This document shows, one piece after another, positions 31,576 to 39,884 of a stretch of DNA of 64,000 nt. The position numbers and the translations under genes were made by a program. The DNA comes from Deltaproteobacteria bacterium (lineage in GTDB: Bacteria; Myxococcota; JADLHZ01). The stretch spans positions 1-64,000 of the forward strand of contig JADLHZ010000102.1 of the NCBI GenBank assembly GCA_020848545.1, written 5' to 3'. The notes below the pieces were generated by a model, which saw nothing but the letters and a program-made list of their open reading frames with translations, did not search any database and was not told the DNA's origin. Positions within the stretch are counted from its first letter, which is position 1, and each line of letters starts with the position of its first letter.

Positions 31576-33351
31576 ATGACCGGCGAGATCGCACAGACCC
31601 GCGCTCCCCGCAAACCAGCCCGCTTGCAGTGCCAGCTCCGCGCCGGCGACGCCGTCTGGCCAGCGCACACGACGAACATCAGTCAAACGGGCGTCGCGCT
31701 GCGCACGCGCACGGGCGGCAAAGACGCGCTCGCGCCCGGCGACGCCATCGAGCTCGCGCTGACGGTCGACGCCGACACCACGCTCGAAGTGCGCGCGACG
31801 ATCGCGTGGATCGATCCGAGCGAGATCGACTTCGACGGCGCCCGCGTGCTCGGCGTCGGCGCGCGCTTCGACGAAGGCCCGGCAACGCGCGCGCTGCTCG
31901 GCCACGTGGAAGCGTTCTCGCACGCGATCTTGTTGCTGCACGACGACGCCGCCTACGCGAAGATCTTCGACGGCGCGCTCGGCAGTCGCTTCCGCACGAT
32001 CCACTCGCGCTCGATCGTCGACGCGCTCGAACGCCTGGTCTACGAGAACATCAGCGTCATCGTCTGCGACGAGTCGATGCCGTTCCCGGGCCCGGCCGAC
32101 TTCTTGAAGACGGTGCTCGAGTGTTTCCCGATGGCGCCGTGGATGCGCGTCGTCACCGGCACCGCGCCAAACGCCGAGGCGCTGCATGCGCTGATCAACG
32201 ACGCGCGCGTCTTCCACTTCCTGGCCAAGCCCTTTGGCCAGGAGCACCTGCTCACGTGCTTGCACTCCGCGGTGCACAGCTACACGATCTCGGCCGACAA
32301 CGCGGCGCTCAAGAGCGAGCTCGAGCGCACGAATCTGCGACTCCAGCGCGAGAACGCTTACCTGCGCAAACGCGTCGCCAAGGACGATGACGAACGCCGC
32401 TTGCTCGGCAAGAGCCCAGCGTTCCTCGCGACCCTCGACGATCTACAACGCGTCGCCGCCTTCGACACTACCGTGCACCTCTCGGGCGAGACCGGCACGG
32501 GCAAGGAGCTCGCCGCGCGGGCGCTGCACCAAGACAGCACACGGAGCAAAGCGCCCTTCGTCGCGCATAGCTGCGGCGGCCTCACCGAGACGCTGATGCA
32601 GAGCGCGCTCTTCGGCCACAAGCGCGGCGCGTTCACCGGCGCCGATCGCGATCGCATGGGCGTGTTCCAAGAAGCCGACAAGGGCACGATCTTCCTCGAC
32701 GAGGTCGCCGAGCTGACGCCGCAGACCCAAGTGATGCTGCTGCGAGCGCTGCAAGAGCGCGAAGTGCTGCCGGTCGGCGCGACGCGGCCGGAGAAGGTCG
32801 ACGTGCGCATCGTCTCGGCGACACACAAGGATCTGCGCGCCGAGGTGGCGGCCGGGCGCTTTCGCGAAGACCTCTACTATCGACTCGTCGTCGTGCGCGT
32901 GAAGATGCCGGCGCTGCGCGAGCGACCGGGCGACGTCGTGCTGCTCGCGCAACACTTCCTCGAACGCTTCTGCAGTCAGTACAACAAGCCGATGCCGATG
33001 TTCTCGGACGGCGTGCTACAGATGCTCGAACGCTACGCTTGGCCGGGCAACGTGCGCGAGCTCGAGAACGAGGTCGAGCGCCTCATCGTGATGGCGCGGG
33101 CAGGCGAGCCGCTGACGAGCGCCATGCTCTCGCCCGCGATCCGCGGCGGCGAGCCCGAGGCCATCACGCTTCCTCGCGCATCGGACGACCTGCAGAACGT
33201 CGGGCTCTTCGAGGCCGTGTCGGCGTTCGAGCGCCGCGTCCTCGCAGACACGCTCGAGCGTTGCGCCGGCAACCGTTCGGCCGCCGCGAAGGCGCTCAAG
33301 CTGCCGCGCCAGACCCTCGTGGATCATTTGAAGCGCCTCGGCCTGTCGTGA
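31576..33351 (+). CDS. PilZ-receiver-AAA+-Fis sigma-54-dependent regulator
   Basis: A 591-residue transcription activator. The PilZ domain (~8-110) has both cyclic-di-GMP motifs, RKPAR (12-16) and NISQTG (34-39). A receiver-like domain follows (~115-235) with DD (123-124), Asp165, Thr194 and Lys218. The AAA+ domain has Walker A GETGTGKE (304-311), the sigma-54 loop GAFTGA (351-356) and Walker B TIFLDE (371-376). A Fis-type helix-turn-helix ends the chain (~555-591). It should activate sigma-54 promoters in response to cyclic di-GMP and/or phosphorylation. Its stop overlaps the GT29 start. Residues join as one frame with no break. Confidence 0.93.
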   Translation: MTGEIAQTRAPRKPARLQCQLRAGDAVWPAHTTNISQTGVALRTRTGGKDALAPGDAIELALTVDADTTLEVRATIAWIDPSEIDFDGARVLGVGARFDEGPATRALLGHVEAFSHAILLLHDDAAYAKIFDGALGSRFRTIHSRSIVDALERLVYENISVIVCDESMPFPGPADFLKTVLECFPMAPWMRVVTGTAPNAEALHALINDARVFHFLAKPFGQEHLLTCLHSAVHSYTISADNAALKSELERTNLRLQRENAYLRKRVAKDDDERRLLGKSPAFLATLDDLQRVAAFDTTVHLSGETGTGKELAARALHQDSTRSKAPFVAHSCGGLTETLMQSALFGHKRGAFTGADRDRMGVFQEADKGTIFLDEVAELTPQTQVMLLRALQEREVLPVGATRPEKVDVRIVSATHKDLRAEVAAGRFREDLYYRLVVVRVKMPALRERPGDVVLLAQHFLERFCSQYNKPMPMFSDGVLQMLERYAWPGNVRELENEVERLIVMARAGEPLTSAMLSPAIRGGEPEAITLPRASDDLQNVGLFEAVSAFERRVLADTLERCAGNRSAAAKALKLPRQTLVDHLKRLGLS

Positions 33352-33947
33352 CCGCGCTCGCGGACATGGCTCAGCTCGCTCCGCGCTGCGCCGGCAAGAG
33401 CGTCGCCGTCGTCGGCAACGCGGCGTGGATGCAAGAAGCGACACACGGTCCTGCCATCGACGCCGCTGACATGGTGCTGCGCTTCAACCAGGGCTTCCGC
33501 TTTTGCGCGCCTGAAACGACGGGTGTGCGCACCGATCTGCTCGCGCTCGGAGCGGCCGGCGCGCTCGGCGCCTACGACGCCTTCCTCGCGCGGACGATGC
33601 CGGCGGCGATCTGGACGCGTCGCCTCGACTCGAAGGCGACAGCGAAGTTCCTGGGCGTCGCCGGGAAGTTTCGCGAGGTGTTTCACTATGACCAGGGGCT
33701 GCGCGACGCGCTGCATGGGGAGCTCGGGCGCCAGCGTCCGACGACAGGCCTGCTCATGGTGCACTGGCTGCTGAGCGCGACGAACGCCGCGCGCATCGAC
33801 CTTTATGGCTTCGACTTCTTCGCGACGCCGCCCATATTCGCGCACGCCGACGTGCCCAAGGTGTTCCACGCACCTGAGGCCGAACGCGCGCTGATCGAGC
33901 GCTGGGGCATCGAAGATCCGCGCCTGCGCTTCGTCAGCCGCGCTTGA
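33348..33947 (+). CDS. GT29-type (sialyltransferase-like) glycosyltransferase
   Basis: A 199-residue protein with hallmarks of glycosyltransferase family 29. The L-type sialylmotif is VAVVGNAAWM with IDAADMVLRFN (20-47). The S-type motif is PTTGLLMVHWL with ARIDLYGFDFF (131-158). A VS-type His174-x4-Glu179 lies near the end. It is shorter than animal enzymes and has no membrane anchor or signal. GTG 33348 lies in the stop of the sigma-54 regulator (GTGA), so regulator and enzyme are coupled. The donor (CMP-sialic acid or another nonulosonate) cannot be told. It overlaps the TPR gene convergently by 14 bases. Confidence 0.82.
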   Translation: MTALADMAQLAPRCAGKSVAVVGNAAWMQEATHGPAIDAADMVLRFNQGFRFCAPETTGVRTDLLALGAAGALGAYDAFLARTMPAAIWTRRLDSKATAKFLGVAGKFREVFHYDQGLRDALHGELGRQRPTTGLLMVHWLLSATNAARIDLYGFDFFATPPIFAHADVPKVFHAPEAERALIERWGIEDPRLRFVSRA

Positions 33948-34347
33948 GCAGCGCCATCGTTCGCCCGGCGACCGCGCGCGCGCGAACGCCCGCGGGATGC
34001 TCGGCCTTCGGATCGAGAAGGATGGCCTGGCGCAGCGCCGCGACGGCTTCGTCGTACTTCAAGAGCAGCGTGTAGAGCTCGCCGAGGTCGGCCCACGCGC
34101 GCACGTCGTCGGGCTTGAGCGACAGCGCCTTCAGATACGCCTCGACTGCCGGCCGCTCCTGCTTCGTCCGCGCGAGCACCGCACCGAGCAGGAGCCACGC
34201 GTCGAAGCACGCCGCGTCGGCCTGACAAGCACACTCGGCGGCAACGATCGCGGCGGCGAAGTCTTCTTTCGCGAACGCAGCGGCGCCGAGACGCACGAAG
34301 GAGGTCGCATCGGACTTCGCCAACGACGCCTCCTTCTTCGGGCTCAC
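33934..34347 (-). CDS. Small TPR protein, possible secretion chaperone
   Basis: A 137-residue all-helical protein with about three TPR units (~18-120: FVRLGAAAFAKEDFAAAIVAAECA, AWLLLGAVLARTKQERPAVEAYLKAL, AWADLGELYTLLLKYDEAVAALRQAI). Size and repeat number match class II type III secretion chaperones (SycD/LcrH), which hold translocator proteins. Its ATG overlaps the stop of the 883-residue gene (ATGA), so the two are made together. That pairing is the main reason to suspect a chaperone role; no direct family match can be shown here. Confidence 0.75.
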   Translation of the reverse strand: MSPKKEASLAKSDATSFVRLGAAAFAKEDFAAAIVAAECACQADAACFDAWLLLGAVLARTKQERPAVEAYLKALSLKPDDVRAWADLGELYTLLLKYDEAVAALRQAILLDPKAEHPAGVRARAVAGRTMALLKRG

Positions 34348-36995
34348 TTGATGTTCCCTTGGATCGTGTCGGCGGTCTGCATCAACTTCTTCATGAGGTT
34401 GCTCAGGGTCTCGAACGCCTTGCTACGGCGTTCCATGTATTGCTGCAAGCGCATCTGCAACGGCTCGCCGAGATCGTTCATGCCGTCGAGCGCGTCCTTG
34501 TGCTTCTCGATGTCGGCGCCGAATTCGGCGACGGTCAGCATGCGCCACGCGTCGCCGTGTTGATCGAGGCCGCGGCTGTCGATCTCGATCTTCTCCTGAT
34601 CCTTGGCCACGCCGTCCGCGAACGCTTTGGCGCCTGCCTCTTTCGCTTCGGCCTCCTTGCGCTCCTGCTCCTTGCGCGCCTCTTCGGCCTGGGTGTGCGT
34701 GAGGTCGAGCTGGTGCTGCTTCTGCCATCCGGCCGCGAGCTGGGTTGCGGCGCTCGCCGGCGGGATCACCAGCTCCGGAACGTCGCCGGGTTGCGAGCCT
34801 GGGCCGGCATACGCATAGGAGACGGTGCCCCGAGAGTGCGCCGCCTGAGCGCTGGCGTTGCCGATGAGGTTCCTCAGCTCGGCGCTTTCGTTGATGGCGA
34901 CGCCAGTCTTGGCGACCATCGACGTCATCACGTCGAAGAGGGCGATGTTTGGATCCGGCCACGCGCCGAGCCATTCATTGTGATCGTTGGAGCCGTACAC
35001 GTCCATGTGGTTGGAAATGTAGTCGTGGTTGCGGCCGTCCGCGCTGCCAGGCATGTAGTGCGTGAACGAGCCGCTCTCGTTGCTGCCGTCGTAGTTGACC
35101 TGACCCCACACGAAATACGGGCCGCTGCCGTTCCAGCCGTAGTCGCTGAGGTAGGCCTTGTTGTCATCGTCGCTGGCGCCCGAGTCCATCCAAGCTTCCA
35201 TGTCCTCGATCTTGTTGCTGACGTTGCCGTCGAAATAGTTCACGAGCGCCTGCACGTAGTTGGAAAGCTCGTCGAGCTGCGCCGGCAAGGTCACGCTCTG
35301 AAACTCCTTCAGCAGCGCTTCGTCTTCCGGCGTCAGGGGCTTCTTCAGGACGGTGTTCGTCAGGTTGGTTCGCGCCGCGTCGAGCGCCGCTCCAGAGCCA
35401 GAGCTCGAGGACGCGATCAGCTCGAGCACGGCAACCTGCTGAAGGAGCAACTCCATCTCCGCCAGGTTGGCCGCGCTCTCTTCGACCGTCACGCCACGCG
35501 CTGCTGCCGCCGCCGCGGCTTGCTCGGCCTGCGCGCGCTGCAACGCCTCGGCGTCGGCGACTTCACCTGAGGAAACGAGCGCGGTGAAGAACTGGGACAC
35601 CTTTTGTGCGTTGGTCGCGGTCACTACCGGGTCGCCGCTTGCCGGAGCGAGCCCGACCGAGCCTTTGAGGAACGCGGAGAAGTCCCGGCCGCCCGCCGGA
35701 TCCGTGAGGCCTGGCGGCGCCATGAAGGCGGCCCACAAGTATTGGATGTCGCTCGGGTAGACGCCGAACTGCGAAGCGAACGCTTGCGCGTCCGAGTCCT
35801 TGAGCGAGGTGACGCCTTCGAGCTGCGGCACCGGCCCCATCGCGCCGACGACTGCCGCGTCGTCGGCGAGCGCAGCCTCCGGTCCTTCCGTCGCGATCTT
35901 CGGTAGCGCCGAGTAGTCGAGGGGCGAAAGCTGGGCGCGGCCGTCCTCTGCGCAAGCGACTTTGCGCCACGCCGAATATTGCTCGAAGGTGTACGTCGAC
36001 TTGATCACGCCGGCGCTGAGGAGCTTGTCGTACTCGCGGCGCATCTCGCCATCGACGCGCGCCTTGTTCTCCTTGGCGTTGCGCAGCTTCTCGCGCTGCG
36101 CCTTCTTCGCCTTCAGGTTGCCCTGCAGGTCCTTCATGACCTCGCGCAGCTCTTCGGTCGCCGAGGACGCGCTTTGCATCATGATCCAGTAGATCAGCGA
36201 CTCGATGTCGGCCGTCGAAAGCTCGACACCGACGAAGGCCGCGCCCTTGGCCGCCGGCGCGCTCGTTTGCCTGCGGGTCGCCGCGACGATCGGCCCCAGC
36301 GCGTTTTCGACCGCGAGCACAGCGGCGTTCGGCAGGATGATCTCCTGGCCGGCCTTCGCTTGCTGCGACGCCGCGTCGGCAGAGCGAAAGAGCGCGTCGC
36401 TGGCGTCGACCAGCGGGCCGCTGTTGGTGCGAAAGGCTTGCTGCACGGTCTCCGGCAGGTGCGCGATCGCCGCGTCAGCGTCGGGCAACGCGGCCTTCTC
36501 GAAGAAGCCGGCGAGGATCGTCTGCGTCTTGGCGAACGCCGCGGGGCCCGAAAACCCGGCGCGCGCTTCGAGCTGCTGCTGCAAGGTCGCGAAGGTTTGC
36601 CCCTTGCCGTCGATCGCGTCGAGCAGCGTCTTCACCGACTCGAGCCCGAGGACCGCGCCTTCCTTCGCCCGCAGCGCGAGCGCCTCCGGCGAAAACGCGG
36701 CGCCGATCGGCGTCGACGACGCGCCGGGATCGCCCATCAGCGGCACGAGCTGCTCGAAGAGCGCGGCGAACGCGTGCTTGTCCCGCCCTGGGGCCGCGTC
36801 GGCGCTCGCGGCCTGTTCGAGCGACTTCAGCAACGCGACGCCGTTCGCGCGCTGCAGCATGTCGACGAACTTCGCGGCGTCGATCTCGGAGGCCCGCTTC
36901 GTCGCCTCCTTCTTCTTCGCGTCCTTCGTCTGAACAATTGCTTGGTTCTGGGTCTCGAGCGTGGGGGTGAGTCCGTCGCGCTTGATCGTGGTCAT
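34344..36995 (-). CDS. Large helical protein, candidate secreted substrate
   Basis: An 883-residue protein of unknown family, very rich in Ala, Gln, Glu and Lys. It lacks a Sec signal and strong transmembrane helices. The first ~25 residues are polar (Thr, Gln and Lys-rich, no hydrophobic core). Helical and coiled segments occur near 285-335 and 760-800. A Gly/Asn/Tyr/Asp-rich patch (~640-700, YDGSNESGSFTHYMPG) looks folded and beta-like. The C-terminal ~22 residues (SNLMKKLMQTADTIQGNIK) resemble the ends of type III needle or filament subunits. GAGGGAGG precedes ATG 36995. The coupled TPR gene would be its chaperone. No type III apparatus gene is in the window. Confidence 0.75.
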   Translation of the reverse strand: MTTIKRDGLTPTLETQNQAIVQTKDAKKKEATKRASEIDAAKFVDMLQRANGVALLKSLEQAASADAAPGRDKHAFAALFEQLVPLMGDPGASSTPIGAAFSPEALALRAKEGAVLGLESVKTLLDAIDGKGQTFATLQQQLEARAGFSGPAAFAKTQTILAGFFEKAALPDADAAIAHLPETVQQAFRTNSGPLVDASDALFRSADAASQQAKAGQEIILPNAAVLAVENALGPIVAATRRQTSAPAAKGAAFVGVELSTADIESLIYWIMMQSASSATEELREVMKDLQGNLKAKKAQREKLRNAKENKARVDGEMRREYDKLLSAGVIKSTYTFEQYSAWRKVACAEDGRAQLSPLDYSALPKIATEGPEAALADDAAVVGAMGPVPQLEGVTSLKDSDAQAFASQFGVYPSDIQYLWAAFMAPPGLTDPAGGRDFSAFLKGSVGLAPASGDPVVTATNAQKVSQFFTALVSSGEVADAEALQRAQAEQAAAAAAARGVTVEESAANLAEMELLLQQVAVLELIASSSSGSGAALDAARTNLTNTVLKKPLTPEDEALLKEFQSVTLPAQLDELSNYVQALVNYFDGNVSNKIEDMEAWMDSGASDDDNKAYLSDYGWNGSGPYFVWGQVNYDGSNESGSFTHYMPGSADGRNHDYISNHMDVYGSNDHNEWLGAWPDPNIALFDVMTSMVAKTGVAINESAELRNLIGNASAQAAHSRGTVSYAYAGPGSQPGDVPELVIPPASAATQLAAGWQKQHQLDLTHTQAEEARKEQERKEAEAKEAGAKAFADGVAKDQEKIEIDSRGLDQHGDAWRMLTVAEFGADIEKHKDALDGMNDLGEPLQMRLQQYMERRSKAFETLSNLMKKLMQTADTIQGNIK

Positions 36996-37071
36996 GGCGC
37001 CCTCCCTCTTGATTAGCCAAAGTACCAGCAAAGCTCGCAAACGGGTTGCCTATGTGGCTGACTAAGCGGCG

Positions 37072-37584
37072 ATGGCGGACAAGCCCAAAGACGCCGGCGC
37101 CGGTTGGGGCGAGAAGCTCGACGGACGCGAGGATGCGCCGACCCCTGGCAACGCCAAAGAGCTCGTACGGCAAGCGATGAAGCTGAACCCGGCGCTGCGC
37201 GATCAGATGTCGACCGCCGACGCGATGGGCGTGCTCGGCGTGGCGGGTCAGCAGCGCAACGTGAGCACCCCCGCGCCGACCCCCGCGCGGACGGCGACGC
37301 CCAAAGGCTCTGTGGCAGCCGGGATCACCAGCGCGCGCGAGCGCTATCAGCAGCACCGGACGCGCTTACAAGGCGAGATCGCCGATCTGCAAAAGCAAGT
37401 GCAGCAGCTCGCGCCGGAGGCGTTGGAGACCGTGCTCGACGTGCTCGACGCCGCCGATCCCAACCTCACGTCGCCGATGACGCAAGAGGTCCTGATGCTC
37501 GAAGCGGGCTTCCTCGGTGAGGTCGGCTTCGCGCCGAAGAAGCTCGTCGAGCGACAGCTCAAGGGCCGATCGAAGCCGAAGTGA
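37072..37584 (+). CDS. Uncharacterised coiled-coil protein
   Basis: A 170-residue soluble protein divergent from the 883-residue gene (76-base gap). It has a Gly/Pro-rich polar N-terminus (~1-80), a coiled-coil segment (~85-125, RYQQHRTRLQGEIADLQKQVQQL) and a basic tail (RQLKGRSKPK). There is no signal peptide or enzyme motif. One base separates its stop from the Ser/Thr kinase ATG downstream, so the two are co-expressed. It could be an accessory of the 883-residue protein, but only position supports that. Confidence 0.7.
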   Translation: MADKPKDAGAGWGEKLDGREDAPTPGNAKELVRQAMKLNPALRDQMSTADAMGVLGVAGQQRNVSTPAPTPARTATPKGSVAAGITSARERYQQHRTRLQGEIADLQKQVQQLAPEALETVLDVLDAADPNLTSPMTQEVLMLEAGFLGEVGFAPKKLVERQLKGRSKPK

Positions 37585-37585
37585 G

Positions 37586-39085
37586 ATGAGCGCCGATCGC
37601 AAAGGCACGACCGCCGGGACGGCGCCGGTTCCGCTCGCCCGCCTCGTCGGCAGCGACGGCCCCGAGCTGCAACGCTACGAAGTGAGCGGCCTCATCGGCG
37701 AAGGCGCGATGGGCAGCGTCTACCTCGGCTTCGACAAGCGGCTCGATCGCGAAGTGGCGATCAAAGTGATCGGCGAAGGCCAACTGACGCCCGAAGCACG
37801 CACGCGCTTCTATCGTGAGGCCAAGCTGACGGCGGCGCTCAACCACCCGAACATCGTCAAGGTGCTCGATTACTCCGGCCCGGAGCTCGAGACGCAGTTC
37901 ATCGTCATGGAACGGCTCCACGGGCAGAGCTTGCAGGCGCTCATCGAACGCAGCGCTTTTCCGGAGCCGATCGCCGCGATCGTCTGCATGCAGATCGCCG
38001 AAGCGCTGCAGCACGCGCATGCACAGAAGCTGATCCACCGCGATCTAAAGCCGGCGAACGTCATCGTCGAGCCGGACGGCCGCGTCGTGCTCATCGACTT
38101 CGGCTTGGTCAAAGGGCTGAAGAGCGACGGGGCGCGGGCGACCTTCGTCGGCTCGAAGACCGAGGTCGTCGGCACGCCGCTCTTTTCGAGCCCGGAGCAG
38201 ATCTTCGAGAACGGCGAGCTCGGGCCGAAGAGCGATCTCTACAGCCTCGGCGCGACGACCTACTACATGCTGAGCCAGGTGGCCCCGTTTCGCGGCGCCA
38301 ACATGCTCGAGCTATTGCGCGCGATCGGCAGCGCGCCGCTCACGCCGATCGACTCCTTGATCGATTGCGGTCCGGACACCCGCGCGCTCGTCGAGGCGTT
38401 GCTCGCGCGCGAGCCGAAGGAACGCATCGCGAGCGCCGGCGACGCCGTGAAGCGCTGTCGCGCGATCATCGAGCGGCACAAGCTGAGCTGGCCTGCGGAC
38501 GCGCTCGCGGCGTTCGTCAACGGCCAGGCGCTGCCCGCGCGCGAGGTGACGTCGATCACCCAGAAGACGCCGCTTCCGCGCGCCGACGAGGAGCCGACCG
38601 CGAAGACGACCATCACCACGCGCGCGGACGACGCGACGGCGAAGATGACGTTGAAGGCGATCGACCCGAAGACCCAGGTGGTGACGGCGCCAAAGACGAT
38701 CGCGACCACCGGCGTGAGCAGGAAGGACGAAGGGCCGCCGTGGCTGATCATCGCCGCGATCGGCATCGTCGTCCTCCTGGCCAGCGTGCTCGGAGTGCGT
38801 TGGTTGCGCATGCCGGCTGCGCAGCCAGCGGCGCCCGTCGTCGCCTCGCCGAGCGCGCCGCCGCTCGGCAACACCGTGCTCTTCGTCGTCGCGCAGCCAT
38901 GGGGCGACGTGTGGATCGACGGCGAAAAGCGCGGGCGCACGCCTGCCGTTCGTCGCTTCGAGCTCGCCGCAGGCGCGCACGAGATCAGCGTCAGACATCC
39001 GACCCTCGGAGACCGCGTCGAGCGCATCGAGCTGAAGGGCGAGCCGGAGCGCGAGCTCGTGTTCGACCTGACAGCGAAGCCTTGA
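37586..39085 (+). CDS. Serine/threonine protein kinase with PEGA domain
   Basis: A 499-residue kinase. The N-terminal catalytic domain (~30-300) has GEGAMGSV (38-45), Lys60, Glu78, HRDLKPAN (151-158) and DFG (171-173), all intact. A Thr/Lys-rich linker leads to one transmembrane helix (~390-412, WLIIAAIGIVVLLASVLGV). The exterior C-terminal part is a PEGA-type beta domain (~430-499: WGDVWIDGEKRGRTPAVRRFELAAGAHEISVRHP). This is a standard myxobacterial sensor-kinase layout. It is followed 10 bases later by a TPR-like membrane protein. Confidence 0.93.
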   Translation: MSADRKGTTAGTAPVPLARLVGSDGPELQRYEVSGLIGEGAMGSVYLGFDKRLDREVAIKVIGEGQLTPEARTRFYREAKLTAALNHPNIVKVLDYSGPELETQFIVMERLHGQSLQALIERSAFPEPIAAIVCMQIAEALQHAHAQKLIHRDLKPANVIVEPDGRVVLIDFGLVKGLKSDGARATFVGSKTEVVGTPLFSSPEQIFENGELGPKSDLYSLGATTYYMLSQVAPFRGANMLELLRAIGSAPLTPIDSLIDCGPDTRALVEALLAREPKERIASAGDAVKRCRAIIERHKLSWPADALAAFVNGQALPAREVTSITQKTPLPRADEEPTAKTTITTRADDATAKMTLKAIDPKTQVVTAPKTIATTGVSRKDEGPPWLIIAAIGIVVLLASVLGVRWLRMPAAQPAAPVVASPSAPPLGNTVLFVVAQPWGDVWIDGEKRGRTPAVRRFELAAGAHEISVRHPTLGDRVERIELKGEPERELVFDLTAKP

Positions 39086-39095
39086 GCTATACTCC

Positions 39096-39872
39096 ATGCC
39101 GATGCTCGCGCCGATCCTGTGCACCTTGCTCTGTGGCGCTGCCGCTGACGACGACGCGATGGCCACCTTGCAAAAGGGCCTCGAGCAAGTGCGGCGCTTT
39201 CACTTCGAGCAAGCGGTGCCGTTTCTGAGCGACGTGCTCTATCCGACGCCGCGGGTGAAGGGTGACGCGGTGAAAGACGCGCGCATCGGGCTCGCGCAAG
39301 CGTACTTCTTCACGAATCAGAAGCCGAAAGCGGAGCGCGAGCTGCAGCGGCTCGTGCGGGCGTTTCCGAAGGCGAAGCTCGACGCGAACCTGTATCCGCC
39401 AGACTTCGTCGCGTTCTTCGACAGCGTGCGGCGAGCGACGCCGGCGCCGAGAGCCGAAGTGACACCGAAGGTCGAATTTTCGGCCACGCCGCTCGTGCCC
39501 GCGACCGAGCCCGCGTCGGAGGAGGCCGCGAGCGAGCCGGTGGTCGAAGCGACGTCGCTGGAAACACGGCCCATGGAGATCGTGCTGCCGACAGTGAAAC
39601 CATGGCGCTGGTACTACCTGACGCCGCTCGGCATCGGTCAGTACCTCGCGGGATCGCCCGTGCGCGGCACCATCTTCCTCTTGGGCCAAGCCGGCCTGCT
39701 GGCGACCAACATCGCCACCTACGTGCTCTTTCGCCAGCTCACCGACGCCAATCTGACGTCCGATGATCCCCGACGCGCGCAGACGCTGCAGATCGTGATG
39801 AACACGGCGTTCTTCGGCGCGCTCGCGTTCCTCGTCGCCGGCCTCGTCGACGGCGCGTTCTTCGAGCCTTAG
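39096..39872 (+). CDS. TPR-like protein with two C-terminal membrane helices
   Basis: A 258-residue protein with a short hydrophobic N-terminus (probable signal), a helical region with TPR-like repeats (~25-115: RRFHFEQAVPFLSDVLY, DARIGLAQAYFFTNQKPKAERELQRLVRAFP), a Glu/Ala/Pro linker (~120-165), and two membrane helices (~180-205 and 235-255). It follows the PEGA kinase by 10 bases, and the PEGA/TPR pairing suggests a shared envelope-signalling role. ATG 39096 or 39102 could be the start. It converges with mfd (12-base gap). Confidence 0.78.
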   Translation: MPMLAPILCTLLCGAAADDDAMATLQKGLEQVRRFHFEQAVPFLSDVLYPTPRVKGDAVKDARIGLAQAYFFTNQKPKAERELQRLVRAFPKAKLDANLYPPDFVAFFDSVRRATPAPRAEVTPKVEFSATPLVPATEPASEEAASEPVVEATSLETRPMEIVLPTVKPWRWYYLTPLGIGQYLAGSPVRGTIFLLGQAGLLATNIATYVLFRQLTDANLTSDDPRRAQTLQIVMNTAFFGALAFLVAGLVDGAFFEP

Positions 39873-39884
39873 CCCCAACGCACG

